Below are positions 59,987 to 63,182 of a stretch of 64,000 nucleotides of DNA, piece after piece. Made by a program: the position numbers and the translations under genes. The DNA comes from Phymorhynchus buccinoides (Eukaryota; Mollusca; Gastropoda; Neogastropoda; Raphitomidae). The stretch spans positions 29,459,214-29,523,213 of the forward strand of contig CM065691.1 in assembly GCA_017654935.2 (NCBI GenBank), read 5' to 3'. How positions within the stretch are numbered: position 1 is the stretch's first letter; every line of letters begins with the position of its first letter. Below the pieces are notes generated by a model. It ran no database searches, was not told the DNA's origin, and saw nothing but the letters and a program-made list of their open reading frames with translations.

Positions 59987-62133
59987 CAGACAGAGAGAGA
60001 ATTTTGTGTTAGCAGTATTGAAAATTGCATCTTCTCCTTTTAAGACCTAAGAATAAATCTATAGATGTATTTGTTCAAATTGAACTTCATAAAAATCCGT
60101 CTGTCCGAGAGAGTGGGAATGTTTTCTGGGTAAGGTTTTCCCACCATAAACAAATTCCAGTTCAGTCCTTCTGAAAAGCAGTTGCCTCTCTGGTATCTCT
60201 GAAAGTCATGGTCAGACACGACTGACCGGCATACACACACACATACACACACACACACACACATTAAACTGAATATCCAGTTCTTCAGTTCGCATGCTCA
60301 CAGATATGTATCCAGTCAAACCGAAAGCTAAGACAGACCTGTTTACTCTTCTTTTTTTTTAGTAGTATTCTACTCAATTTGGACCTCTACTATTCAAAAC
60401 TGGAAATAATGCTCTTTAATTCTTGATTGCTACTCATTTTCAGTTAACATTATTTGATGGTTTAATAAATAAAACTACACATTTTGCACCAAAACTACTC
60501 ATTTCAGCTATCCAGACTACTCTAAGACTTGTGTAGGGGGTAAACAGGTCAGCTAACAAGGATGGGAATTGTCCGCCAAAAGGCAAATTTCCGCCAAAAT
60601 GACATTGCGTTTCCGCTGGAAAAAAAGTCTGTCCGCCGAAACAAAGATGTGCCAAAGGCGCATGCAAAAACAACAAATAACCAATGTTTACTAGACAAGT
60701 TCCTTTTTATCCAATTTTTGTGCGACAAAAAATGAAAAAAGGGGCTGGTCTTCCCTTTTTACTTCACTCATCGCGTTTGTCATGGTGGGGCCAGCAATAC
60801 ATCTCTCTGCCTCTGTGTCTGTCTACTGGTCTCTCTCTCTCTCAGTTTCAGGGGACTTTGCCCCCTGGACCCCTACTGGGGGCCTTTTGCGGGCCCCAGA
60901 CCCCTGCATTTCCGCTTTGTTGGGACTTTTCCAATTCCCATGACTGGCTAAGCCATAACTGTTGTGCCTGCCTTGCAGTGGAGTCGATCTGCCAGGACAT
61001 GGCGGAGAGGTACGTGGACCGGCTGCTGGCCCACCTGGTGGGGCGCCTGGGGGCCACGGCCCACCTGCAGTTCTACACCACCTGGGTGCGCTCCCTGCTG
61101 GTCAGCCACGGCCCCGTCCTCAAGGCCCGCAGCCCCTCCCTCCTCACCGTCTGGGCCACCCTGGAGAAGAACATGGCTCGCCGCCGCCGGGAGCTGGCCA
61201 GCGTGTGAGTAGTCTTCTGCAGATTCCTGGATGTGCAGTGCTGGACCCTGGCCTAAGTGTGTGAACGCTGTGGTAACATACTTTCTTAGCGTTCTTTTTA
61301 GGAACTGGCCAGCGTGTGAGTAGTGTTCTGCAGATTCCTATATGTACGGGACCATGGCCTAAGTGTGTGGCAGCATACTTTTTTAGGGAGCTGGCCAGCG
61401 TGTGAGTAGTGTTCTGCAGATTTCTAGATGTGCTGGACCCTGGCCTAAATGTGTGAACACTGGCAACATACTTTTTTCACATTCTTTTTAACTCTGTGCT
61501 CGGGCTATTTGACCTCCAAATTGCACTCTCAGTCTGCGGGTTTTGTGACAGCTGCTAACTTTATTGCAAAATATTTAACAAAAACTTTGACAAGCTAGCA
61601 AATGCTTCAATATCGCAAGATGAGTTCAGCAAGTCGTTCTGAAGGAAATTGCAGCAGAATACCCTTTCTTTACCCATTAATATTTCAAGAGATTGACAAG
61701 GGTAAATAAGTGGATTCCTGTGCCCAACAATTTGATGTGCATAGGTGCTGGTGGTTGAGCTAGACTAGTGTAAAATATGTATTTTGTTTTTCTTGTTTGC
61801 AGGGTGGAGCACAACCTATACAGTTTGGATTTTCTGAGCTGCACAGCCAGCCACAAAAGGAAACTGCAGGCCGATGATGACGATGCCAGTGACGGCGGTG
61901 ACATTGACGACATGCTGGAGAGCAGCGACGAGGAAGAGATGAAGAAGATGAGAAGGGACATGGTGGTGCTAGGGGAGGACAGCGAGGGGGACGAACAACA
62001 GACGGGGAGCAGTGAGGAAAGTGACAGTGAGGAGAAGGAAGAGGAGGAAGAAGAGGAGGAGGAGGAGAAGGAGAAAGTGGTGGAAAATGGGGAAGAGGAG
62101 GAGAGCAGTAGTGAAGATGAGCTTATGTCTTGA
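24850..62133 (+). CDS. PWP2: Periodic tryptophan protein 2 homolog (UtpB subunit of SSU processome)
   Basis: Nineteen coding exons join without a phase error into 2895 nt (964 aa): 24850-24867, 28973-29085, 30740-30834, 31073-31172, 33318-33461, 35943-36078, 37142-37295, 42763-42814, 44591-44746, 46038-46260, 47191-47339, 49130-49277, 50361-50517, 55124-55304, 55983-56130, 58572-58716, 59677-59895, 60979-61204, 61803-62133. PWP2/Utp1 is a nucleolar scaffold of UtpB, which binds U3 snoRNP and pre-rRNA during 18S maturation. It begins MKFSYQFSNLLG like the family. WD40 blades cover about residues 15-700 (for example GDDGKVKVWD, CSLDGTVRAFD, SGSWDKTIKLWE). A Utp12-type helical domain spans about 750-860, followed by an acidic Ser/Glu tail. 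Human PWP2 is about 919 aa; the extra length is mainly the acidic parts. All introns are GT-AG. Confidence 0.96.
25010..27103 (+). mobile_element. Decayed non-LTR retrotransposon (LINE) in PWP2 intron 1
   Basis: 5'-truncated reverse transcriptase, same strand as PWP2. Seen in order: linker ISPREKDGNLVCDDEGKANI; ENYRPVSLT; QHGFRTGR (frameshifted); motif A VVYLDFRKAFDSVPHERL; motif B SGIPQGSILGPILF; motif C FADDTKIYN after a stop; a C-terminal VRPHLEYGNQVWSPFLKRQ and ALERVQRRATKLI. Stops at about 25812 and 26161, frameshifts and an insertion at 25357-25610 show it is dead. It ends with a (CCTGA)n tail at about 27083-27103. Confidence 0.93.
25357..25610. repeat. Family I foldback element inserted in the LINE, with telomere-like core
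   Basis: Interrupts the LINE between FNKSL and ELPADW coding. The arms cattcacaaatttcactttt and ggaaaaagtgaaatttgtgg are mirrored, with gacggtgtgtatttgcgac and its counterpart outside. The centre holds ctaaccctaaccctaaccct (about 25459-25478), a TTAGGG-type telomere motif. Confidence 0.8.
27104..28350 (+). mobile_element. Second, different decayed LINE in PWP2 intron 1
   Basis: Reverse-transcriptase remnants: VLVMDFSKAFDKVSHSLL (motif A), SGVPQGSVLGPTLFLLYINN (motif B), RLFADDTLC (motif C), then KALVRPTLEYAAPVWDPHTR in another frame and SFFPRVVAERNCLPSEATTS near the end. Multiple frameshifts. It differs in codon content and sequence from the LINE just upstream, so it is not a duplicate of it. 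It resembles jockey-type mobile-element polymerases. Confidence 0.92.
28394..28787. mobile_element. Family P element copy 3 (PWP2 intron 1)
   Basis: Begins ggccaaaaacaattatgtca and ends ggaaacaaacattttggcc. Subterminal atagggtaggtaggtagact and agggtcggcagcaaaaaact. The interior cgcccgccattttgtcggcg, cttgactgcaccgagtgcat is shared, inverted, with copy 2. Confidence 0.7.
28973..29085 (+). CDS. PWP2: PWP2 coding exon 2
   Basis: After tgacag; donor gtaagt. Residues 7-43 plus two bases: FSNLLGAAYRKGNLVFLPDG ... VGNRISIFDLQ, the first propeller strand set. Confidence 0.95.
29343..29616. repeat. TTAA-flanked MITE family A, copy 1
   Basis: TTAA-ccctttcatcgtcagc at the left, tgtcggtgaaactgaaaggg-TTAA at the right; interior cctgggtagagac and gatgccttttt. 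Five copies in this window share these landmarks. TTAA flanks fit piggyBac-type transposition. Confidence 0.85.
29790..30033. repeat. TTAA-flanked MITE family A, copy 2
   Basis: TTAA-ccctttcgcctcagcc ... acgttgttgaaggaTTAA, same orientation as copy 1 and 170 bp away. Right end slightly shortened. Confidence 0.85.
30420..30507. repeat. (CA)n/(CGCA)n microsatellite
   Basis: acacacac, then acgcacgcatgc units, then pure CA. Frames through it are not genes. Confidence 0.95.
30740..30834 (+). CDS. PWP2: PWP2 coding exon 3
   Basis: After ttttaacag; donor gtatgc. Residues 44-75 plus one base, including SETLPIEGHLNFTAMAISPD and ILVNE, matching the first full blade of the family. Confidence 0.95.
31073..31172 (+). 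CDS. PWP2: PWP2 coding exon 4
   Basis: After tgtgtggcag; donor gtaagt. Residues 76-108 plus two bases: GEALLCSLMSKSVIGTYHFH and VNHISFSPDG. Confidence 0.95.
31277..31711. repeat. Family D element (copy 1), interrupted by a SINE
   Basis: cctgcgccttataatgtgac ... gataaaaatagtaagaaaat ... gggtgcgccttatagtccg ... aaatacggta. The arrangement matches family D copies at 58732 and 59302. 31302-31610 is a later insertion. Confidence 0.75.
31302..31610 (+). mobile_element. SINE-like insertion with a perfect 12-bp target duplication
   Basis: ataatgtgactg occurs at 31290-31301 and again at 31611-31622, flanking 309 bp that splits family D copy 1. The insert contains ccgaagacggagtgtggctg and gcggggtaatcaaaaatggt, text I recall from gastropod SINEs (memory only). 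Confidence 0.85.
31861..32465. repeat. Repeat built of 'gcaaatttgaagcgattcgg ... gagttataagg' modules
   Basis: Modules with agcaaatttgaagcgattyg, then aaacggyggagttataaggc and ccgtttcg, recur at about 31949, 32093 and 32371, ending in a (CA)n tract and cggacggacag. A related line (gtttgaagcgattctgtacg ... gagttacagggcgaac) is at 41490-41560. Earlier, gtaacgcctagta units are repeated at 31883-31925. Confidence 0.65.
32649..33108. repeat. Inverted-repeat element family L, copy 1
   Basis: ggtaaaggtaaagatgtgcc at the left is mirrored by ggcacatctttacctttgcc at the right. A poly-C run (about 32814-32840) and a poly-G run (about 33071-33090) sit inside and are also mutually complementary. A second copy is at 57834-58221. 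Confidence 0.85.
33318..33461 (+). CDS. PWP2: PWP2 coding exon 5
   Basis: After tttattgcag; donor gtgagt. Residues 109-156 plus two bases: KFAVTRDTVVLMFHAPGKSR, then FYGAFDETTCVDWSSDS, strongly family-like. Confidence 0.96.
33585..33828. repeat. TTAA-flanked MITE family T, copy 1
   Basis: TTAA-ctcttctagcatcatggg ... catggtactagaagag-TTAA; interior aatgcaaagacattcac and ccatgtgtctg. Inverted copy at 48771-49019. Confidence 0.85.
33937..34695. repeat. pogo/Tigger-like TA-flanked element family M
   Basis: TA-cagtgaaacccgtttagt at the left, actaaatgggtttcactg-TA at the right (759 bp). TA target duplication and a cagtgaaaccc end fit the Tc1/mariner-pogo group. Internally, gtgttctcgttctarccrcg ... 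aaagcttgactttggga is duplicated (about 34410-34530). No transposase. Confidence 0.8.
34921..35381. repeat. TTAA-flanked MITE family N
   Basis: TTAA-ctcactcggggcgaatga ... tcggccagtcccgagtgag-TTAA. Single copy here; piggyBac-like by its TTAA flanks. Confidence 0.75.
35554..35782 (+). repeat. TTAA-flanked MITE family B, copy 1
   Basis: TTAA-ccccttgactgacagaaa ... ttggtggcagtcaagggg-TTAA; interior aaaatggtctggggatatta, tcagggttattcctcttcat. Copies at 45386-45598 (inverted) and 55325-55554. Confidence 0.88.
35943..36078 (+). CDS. PWP2: PWP2 coding exon 6
   Basis: After tttgcttcag; donor gtatcc, weaker than consensus. Residues 157-202: VIVVGSKDMNTRVFAVEPYE ... GGHTDAVVGAFFEHNSMN. Phase 0 at its end. 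Confidence 0.94.
36400..36980. other. PWP2 intron 6: repeat-like sequence with ccctggga motifs
   Basis: Contains ctgggcagcccctggacccc, ggggtcccagggactccttc, catccctgggactccctgca and gggggtccctgggagccctt, suggesting one or two diverged inverted-repeat elements. Boundaries not resolved. Confidence 0.4.
37142..37295 (+). CDS. PWP2: PWP2 coding exon 7
   Basis: After gcatctcag; donor gtaagg. Residues 203-253 plus one base: VYSASRRGHLCVWECNQNTG, then an acidic linker (KSKEEKRLVEEEDEDDQDRR). Its last 79 nt and donor are the founder unit of the 123-bp array that follows. Reading through the first donor meets an in-frame TGA within about 30 nt, so this donor is the functional one if the frame is to be kept. 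Confidence 0.92.
37217..37701. repeat. 123-bp minisatellite carrying the PWP2 exon 7 donor (about 4 copies)
   Basis: Units start aaaagcaaggaggag at 37217, 37340, 37463 and 37586 (exact 123-bp period). Each contains the last 79 nt of exon 7, the donor gccag|gtaagg and the first 44 nt of intron 7. Copies differ by only a few bases. Long minus-strand frames here exist because 123 is divisible by three. Confidence 0.97.
37733..38075. repeat. Inverted-repeat element family K, copy 2 (partial)
   Basis: accaaaaggagtttcgctca, caaaatggcttctctctccg and gcaaaaactcatccatcagg match landmarks of the 14515-15020 copy in the same order. Confidence 0.75.
38377..38745. repeat. Family S repeat copy 1 followed by a family G fragment (plus)
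   Basis: gttcccagtgatgatagtcc ... catggggccatctgagggaa (38377-38545), then ttcccccaccttctggaagt ... tgactctgccttttcc (about 38570-38745). The same S sequence recurs at 40767-40932 (again followed by G) and at 41663-41768. Confidence 0.75.
38791..39585. repeat. Inverted-repeat DNA element family O with 6-bp target duplication
   Basis: cagacctgtttac at the left and gtaaacaggtctg at the right are perfect inverted repeats, flanked by ataacg on both sides (38785-38790, 39586-39591). The interior has repeated attccggg/ccggaat motifs near both ends. 795 bp, no transposase. A shorter relative is at 60334-60552. Confidence 0.85.
39675..39928. repeat. TTAA-flanked MITE family A, copy 3
   Basis: TTAA-ccctttcaccgccagcca ... 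ggcggtgaaagtgttga. The right TTAA has mutated to TTGA. Confidence 0.82.
40135..40555 (+). mobile_element. LINE 3' fragment joined to family R repeat (PWP2 intron 7)
   Basis: ccctccgtcagcgaccgacc ... ttgatttctatcaagattca repeats the 1770-2030 LINE end, with a small ccacctgttcccccatc duplication inside. It continues directly into family R (gaaaatccgattaacgtcct ... accaggaaagtcccggg). Confidence 0.75.
40767..41000. repeat. Family S copy 2 plus family G fragment
   Basis: Same order as at 38377-38745: gttccc-like start, gattccactctcagacattg, gggccatctgagggaacatg, then gggataccggggactctttc and gtagttcctccaccttctgg. Confidence 0.75.
41560..41768. repeat. (CA)n microsatellite and family S copy 3
   Basis: (CA)n with ccacac interruptions at 41560-41633, then at 41663 a third S copy (gttcccagtgatgatagtcc ... 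ggggccatctgaggga) with an internal deletion. Confidence 0.8.
41769..42142. other. PWP2 intron 7: copy of the 39955-40085 segment
   Basis: ccaagagcaactgtgataac ... gcagtgtgttgcatgatcat ... aatctgagtaaagttaa (41876-42055) matches ccaagagcaactgctacgac ... aatctgagtaaagttaa (39971-40110), indicating a duplication of this intron segment. Confidence 0.6.
42143..42712. repeat. Family D element, copy 2 (about 570 bp)
   Basis: ta-ccctatttttcggaccgtta at the left, cgccttgtagtccgaaaatt-acggca at the right. The interior repeats ggtgccctcgtttattaggc in inverted positions. Longest, unnested copy of the family here. Confidence 0.75.
42763..42814 (+). CDS. PWP2: PWP2 coding exon 8
   Basis: A 52-nt exon after gttgctttcag; donor gtaagt. 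Residues 254-270 plus two bases: PDEESGVQRVRYKKIRR, matching the human segment that ends KVKYSRLAKYFF. Confidence 0.9.
43231..44590. repeat. Tandem array ending in the PWP2 exon 9 acceptor (about 15 units)
   Basis: Two unit types share gtttcagacattgtctagca and tttacaatcttct. Three upstream units (period about 96 bp) contain gacccccrtgcttgttgaaa. About 12 downstream units (period about 76-93 bp) contain gtgtctagtaataagatgaa. Each unit carries ttcag or tccag before aca, the same context as the real acceptor at 44589/44590, whose exon begins acatgtcttc. Confidence 0.95.
44591..44746 (+). CDS. PWP2: PWP2 coding exon 9
   Basis: After atggtttcag; donor gtgagt. Residues 271-322 plus two bases: HVFKGAKGSDSVSPALTSCA and FVSGFENGTFMIHEMPDFN. 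The acceptor is the last unit of a tandem array, so many copies of the same 3' splice site precede it. Confidence 0.94.
44866..45371. repeat. hAT-like inverted-repeat element family Y
   Basis: cagtgttccc at the left and gggaacactg at the right, flanked by cacaa on both sides (44861-44865, 45372-45376). 506 bp. The interior has aagggtca repeats and cacgtgcgagcagc. No transposase recognised. Confidence 0.75.
45386..45598 (-). repeat. TTAA-flanked MITE family B, copy 2 (inverted)
   Basis: TTAA-ccccttgactgccaccaa ... ctctggcagtctaggggttca. It is the reverse complement of copy 1 and lies 14 bp from the end of the family Y element. Confidence 0.85.
46038..46260 (+). CDS. PWP2: PWP2 coding exon 10
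   Basis: After attttttccag; donor gtgaac, non-consensus at +5. Residues 323-397: SIAEDSGPRRSITSVSVNPQ, GKLLVWEWQSQQQVLKQQAH, and a blade ending GQNLASGGDDGK. GC-rich. Confidence 0.95.
46285..46864. repeat. Family D element copy 3 with a related element nested inside
   Basis: The outer element runs from ta-ctgtattttacggacta to tcgccttatagtcgtt...tacggta. Inside, ccgtaaaaactggactatga ... cggcttatagtccgcatttt-acg (about 46304-46706) is a second inverted-repeat element of a sister family (gccgcat motifs). It starts 25 nt after the exon 10 donor. Confidence 0.75.
47191..47339 (+). CDS. PWP2: PWP2 coding exon 11
   Basis: After gttgcctcag; donor gtaatc. Residues 398-446 plus two bases: VKVWDMSSGFCYVTFEEHKG, then VVSCSLDGTVRAFDLN, two canonical WD motifs. 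Confidence 0.96.
47424..47752 (+). mobile_element. Family G retroelement, longest copy
   Basis: gattaccccctgtggggtta, ttcccccaccatccagaagt, tgactctgcctttttcctta, cccattctcctgccttcttt, gagctcctccgaaatcagaa, gtcggctgaatgcagcgagg, ccttatggcccgggaacgca, then (gaa)n. It is the reference used to recognise the split copies elsewhere. Confidence 0.78.
48093..48337. repeat. TTAA-flanked MITE family A, copy 4
   Basis: ataa-ccctttcaccgccagcca ... ttggcgctgaaaggg-TTAA; interior taactgggtagaga and gatgccctctagtgac. Confidence 0.84.
48366..48770. repeat. Direct duplication in PWP2 intron 11
   Basis: gataataaga ... gcagtttagcagtatagtgt aaagtttattgtatt (48369-48422) recurs as gataataagatagaagcagt ttggctgtatagtgtacagt (48714-48765). 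The second copy is directly followed by a family T MITE. Confidence 0.65.
48771..49019 (-). repeat. TTAA-flanked MITE family T, copy 2 (inverted)
   Basis: TTAA-cttctagcgccatg ... cccatggtgctagaagag-ttag; interior acacatggcagggtacttgg and tgaatgtccttgcatttggt, the reverse of copy 1. Confidence 0.83.
49052..49150. repeat. Duplicated exon 12 acceptor region, 2 copies (52-bp offset)
   Basis: gaccattgtccacag|atacagaaacttcctcac is followed 52 bp later by gaccgttgtgaacag|gtacagaaacttccgaac. The second is the real acceptor. Confidence 0.88.
49130..49277 (+). CDS. PWP2: PWP2 coding exon 12
   Basis: After cgttgtgaacag; donor gtaggt. Residues 447-496: YRNFRTFTADKTVQFSSVAV ... QDVFEIFVWSIKTNRLLE. A duplicate of the acceptor lies 52 nt upstream; using it would shift the frame. 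Confidence 0.95.
49996..50087. repeat. Truncated end of the family D sister element
   Basis: ttagccgcaggggtcaaagt ... gtagcggtttatagcccgga-aaatacagta matches the nested element in 46285-46864 at its right end only. Confidence 0.6.
50123..50301. repeat. pogo-like TA-flanked MITE family C, copy 2
   Basis: TA-cagtggaacctcccttataa ... ggtcttataatggaggttcc-actgTA, 179 bp and complete. Ends 59 nt before exon 13. Confidence 0.9.
50361..50517 (+). CDS. PWP2: PWP2 coding exon 13
   Basis: After cttgcctccag; donor gtaggg. Residues 497-548 plus one base: TFADHQGPVSCLAFSRGTEK, ASGSWDKTIKLWEVFESRGA. A decayed copy of its 3' part lies at 53361-53480. Confidence 0.96.
50607..50962. repeat. Inverted-repeat element (family X) copy 1
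   Basis: caggcatgggaattgtcagt at the left, ctctaattcccatgcctg at the right. The interior repeats ttcagcttttttgatggtcc twice. A relative lies at 60553-60955. Confidence 0.65.
50973..52660 (-). repeat. Family A MITE with one end expanded into a 90-bp x 17 minisatellite
   Basis: Outer limits are TTAA-ccctttcatcgccactct (50973) and tagcgttgaaagtg-TTAA (52660), the inverted family A ends. From 50971 the 90-bp end segment (ccctttcatcgccactcttg ... gagggtctggtatccagtg) is repeated 17 times (51061, 51151 ... 52419), nearly all exactly 90 bp. The other half of the MITE (catgtcacagaggaatcccc ... aagtttaatggaaag) is single-copy. Frames through it are repeat translations. Confidence 0.93.
52676..53340 (-). 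mobile_element. Family G retroelement split by family F copy 2
   Basis: tccggttttcagttttcact ... aggagaaaattatttggaag (52679-52770) continues at 53207 with gggcaggaaaatggcccaat ... gcacagaacttcc. The interval 52776-53206 begins tttgtttgtggctcaagcca and ends gatttcgcgcttgttt, a family F copy that itself contains about 230 bp of extra sequence. Confidence 0.7.
53361..53480 (+). pseudogene. Decayed duplicate of the PWP2 exon 13 3' half and donor region
   Basis: gggaagtgtttgagagccac ... ggggccaaggaaaccctcct ... aaatcagtaggtgag resembles exon 13 from 50464 (ggaagtgtttgagagcaggg ... gccaaggagaccctcaagct ... aactcagaaggtagg). Similarity continues into the intron (ggcaagtgttga vs ggcaagcattga). An indel and an in-frame TAA make it non-coding. 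Confidence 0.8.
53481..54154. other. PWP2 intron 13, no gene
   Basis: Contains ctgtcaccggctgaagaaga with ttcgaaaggtccccaatgtc (53597-53640), reminiscent of a retroelement 3' region, and a T-run at 54060-54082. Nothing else recognised. Confidence 0.4.
54155..54357 (-). repeat. Interspersed repeat family F, copy 3 (inverted)
   Basis: gagcgcggatttgcaatcgt ... aagagcagcctcaatttgaa ... gtgagttataggtttgtggc. The motif gcctcgatttgaagtgcgac is present twice, unlike in copy 1. Confidence 0.75.
55124..55304 (+). CDS. PWP2: PWP2 coding exon 14
   Basis: After actgtgttcag; donor gtgagc. Residues 549-608 plus two bases: LALDFHPNGKELAVSTHNGH, IQVWDTVNSRQLTTIEGHPD, then a basic linker before exon 15. Confidence 0.96.
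55325..55554 (+). repeat. TTAA-flanked MITE family B, copy 3
   Basis: TTAA-cccccttgactgccatag ... ttggtggcagtcaagggg-ttga; the interior matches copy 1. It begins 20 nt after the exon 14 donor. Confidence 0.86.
55656..55945. repeat. (CT)n microsatellite upstream of PWP2 exon 15
   Basis: About 290 bp of interrupted and pure CT, with tctgtctctg interruptions, ending 37 nt before the exon 15 boundary and just before a tactaat branch-point match. Ser/Leu or Arg/Glu frames here are not genes. Confidence 0.95.
55983..56130 (+). CDS. PWP2: PWP2 coding exon 15
   Basis: After gctttacag; donor gtttgt (weak). Residues 609-658: AFNTLTYSGDGKVILAGGNS, PNVLVYNIRHQILMKKFPIT. A likely branch point tactaat lies at about 55949, directly after a CT microsatellite. 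Confidence 0.95.
56221..57168. other. PWP2 intron 15, no gene
   Basis: Contains an inverted pair gcagaattcagacctgccac (about 56288) and gtggcaggtctgagaattct (about 56686), bounding an element of about 420 bp rich in gctcctagctcctc-type text. Otherwise unremarkable. Confidence 0.5.
57169..57378 (-). mobile_element. tRNA-derived SINE, minus strand
   Basis: On the minus strand it begins gggcccgtggtcaagtggtt agagtgctcggct (A box tggtcaagtgg), then gcaggttcgagtccaact (B box ggttcgagtcc). A non-tRNA body follows, ending near cacggtgaacctctt. Spacing of the boxes is normal for a Pol III promoter. It is not a functional tRNA because the acceptor stem and 3' half are not followed. Confidence 0.85.
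57650..57770. repeat. GT-rich microsatellite
   Basis: Interrupted (GT)n with gtgcgcgcgtg and atgtgtttgtg units. Confidence 0.85.
57834..58221. repeat. Inverted-repeat element family L, copy 2
   Basis: gggtataggtcaagatgtgc at the left, gcacatctttacctttaccc at the right. Interior ttaccaaacatgaagctgta is mirrored by tacagctttatatttggtaa. A gggtagggttagggtta stretch (58073-58089) sits inside. Confidence 0.85.
58572..58716 (+). CDS. PWP2: PWP2 coding exon 16
   Basis: After ccattgtcgcag; donor gtaaac. Residues 659-706 plus one base: EFLSKHQKRKEDSSQEVELS, then LRPEIRVMDLQFSPT. The linker is shorter than in human. A transposon (58732-58955) starts 16 nt after the donor. Confidence 0.95.
58732..58955. 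repeat. Family D element, copy 4
   Basis: TA-ccgtatttttcggactaaaa ... gcgccttttagtccaacaaa-tacggTA, with an (AAT)n run inside. It lies immediately after the exon 16 donor. Confidence 0.85.
59302..59476. repeat. Family D element, copy 5 (compact, 175 bp)
   Basis: TA-ccatatttttcggactataa ... gcgccttatagtccgaaaaa-atacggTA. The cleanest copy in the window. Confidence 0.9.
59560..59648. repeat. (CT)n microsatellite upstream of PWP2 exon 17
   Basis: Interrupted then pure CT ending about 29 nt before the exon 17 boundary. It is followed by cgctaacattcc, a plausible branch point, and ccttacag. Confidence 0.92.
59677..59895 (+). CDS. PWP2: PWP2 coding exon 17
   Basis: After aaaccttacag; donor gtgagg. 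Residues 707-779 plus one base: REWAAATTEGLLIYSLDQRV ends the WD region. SGDYAGSLILALRLNEEKVV begins the Utp12-type helical domain. A CT microsatellite lies just upstream. Confidence 0.96.
60231..60262. repeat. (CA)n microsatellite
   Basis: Short interrupted CA run in PWP2 intron 17. A tgtgtgtg/gagagag tract also lies at 59956-60000. Confidence 0.85.
60334..60552. repeat. Family O-like inverted-repeat element, short copy
   Basis: cagacctgtttac at the left and gtaaacaggtc at the right, as in 38791-39585. The interior is different (tactattc/gaatagta-type repeats, ctactcatttcag twice). Flanks gctaa on both sides may be a target duplication. Confidence 0.65.
60553..60955. repeat. Family X inverted-repeat element, copy 2
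   Basis: gatgggaattgtccgccaaa at the left, ggacttttccaattcccatg at the right. It contains tgccccctggacccctactg, like intron 6 sequence. Ends about 25 nt before exon 18. Confidence 0.55.
60979..61204 (+). CDS. PWP2: PWP2 coding exon 18
   Basis: After tgccttgcag; donor gtgagt. Residues 780-854 plus two bases: the helical C-terminal domain (ESICQDMAERYVDRLLAHLV, LQFYTTWVRSLLVSHGPVLK). Very GC-rich. Its last bases and donor recur twice downstream. Confidence 0.95.
61191..61440. repeat. Triplicated PWP2 exon 18 donor, with microexon-like copies
   Basis: gagctggccagcgt|gtgagtagt (61191), then ttctttttag|gaactggccagcgt|gtgagtagt (61302-61315 core) and tacttttttag|ggagctggccagcgt|gtgagtagt (61387-61401 core). 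The following text ttctgcagattcct and ggcctaagtgtgtg is also repeated. Both downstream copies are bounded by a pyrimidine-AG acceptor and a consensus donor. Confidence 0.93.
61803..62133 (+). CDS. PWP2: PWP2 coding exon 19 (last)
   Basis: After cttgtttgcag; ends TGA. Residues 855-964: VEHNLYSLDFLSCTASHKRK, then a long acidic Ser/Asp/Glu tail ending SSSEDELMS. The acidic tail fits nucleolar UtpB proteins. Confidence 0.95.
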
Positions 62134-62590
62134 TGCATTGCGGAGAGAATATGGAATGTTTGACACACAGAGAGAGAGTGTGTGTTTGTGGTGTGTGTGT
62201 CTGTGTGCGCATGTGTATGTTTGTGTGTGTTAGAAAGATAGAGAGGGTTTCAAAGAGAGCGAGGAGAGAGACGGAGAATGAAGAAGAGAGAGCATTTCGA
62301 GGGGTGCCTGCCAGAACAGTCTATCTCAAAAGGAATAAAGAGCACAGATGGGCAGTTCTGGCATTCACCCCTCGATTTATAAGATGAAAAGCCAGAGTAT
62401 GTAGTATGATTTTTGCGCTGTGTGTTTGGAACTGTTGTGTTGAATGATTTGAACTGTGCATACTTATGCATGAGACTATACAGACAAGCAATGTTAGGAG
62501 AGTAAGCACAGCATGTTTTCTTTGTGATTACCATGTACAGTTCTTATTCAAAATTAAAATATAATAAAACAATGAGAAAATATTGTGTGC
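62134..62590 (+). other. PWP2: PWP2 3' UTR
   Basis: Extends from the stop to just after the AATAAA at 62563-62568. It includes a GT/GA-rich low-complexity start and cctcgatttataagatgaaa. An earlier AATAAA is at 62334-62339. Confidence 0.65.
62563..62568 (+). terminator. PWP2: PWP2 poly(A) signal AATAAA
   Basis: aataaa in an A-rich context, 430 nt after the stop. A GT-rich element tattgtgtgctttg follows at about 62580, as expected for a cleavage site. Best candidate of two. Confidence 0.65.
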
Positions 62591-63182
62591 TTTGAATTGC
62601 TTGCAGTTTCATGAATGAAAGTGACAAATATATTTTGTGTGTTGTAGGGAGGGAGAGAGAGAGAGAGAGAGAGAGAGTGAGTGTGTGTGTCAAAAGCAAA
62701 ATAGCTTGAGATCTTGTTTATTCCAATGATGATTATGTCCACTTGGATCATAAATCTTATGATGACACTTTTGCTGTTTTAAAACTTCATTGATGAGTTT
62801 GAATTATTCAACTGAAATCTTCAAGAGCATTATTTTGCTTACTTGAATTTGGAAAAAATACACACAAAAAACACCCTTTCTTGTATCTTTGAAATAATCA
62901 GTGTCTTTTTAATATTCAAAATGTACTCACCAGGATTATGTTGATATGGTTTGTCATTCTGTGAACCGCTTGCCGCAACTGCAAGGTCTAACGAATCTTT
63001 GTGCCAAGTTTTGTAACGATCGGTTCAGTGGTTTAGGTACTATGAGGTGGAACACATTTAGATCACATATCAACAAAGTTTATTCAGGATAATATCCTGC
63101 AAATATTATCACACAATGAATGCAAAGAATGAAAGATCAAACAAAAATTACGTTGTATGAAATGCCACGCTTGTGCTCCACC
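62591..63182. other. Downstream of PWP2, no gene
   Basis: A short (GA)n run (62649-62676), then unique AT-rich sequence. agttttgtaacgatcggttc agtggtttaggtac (63008-63040) resembles the module at 31949-32400. Confidence 0.45.
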
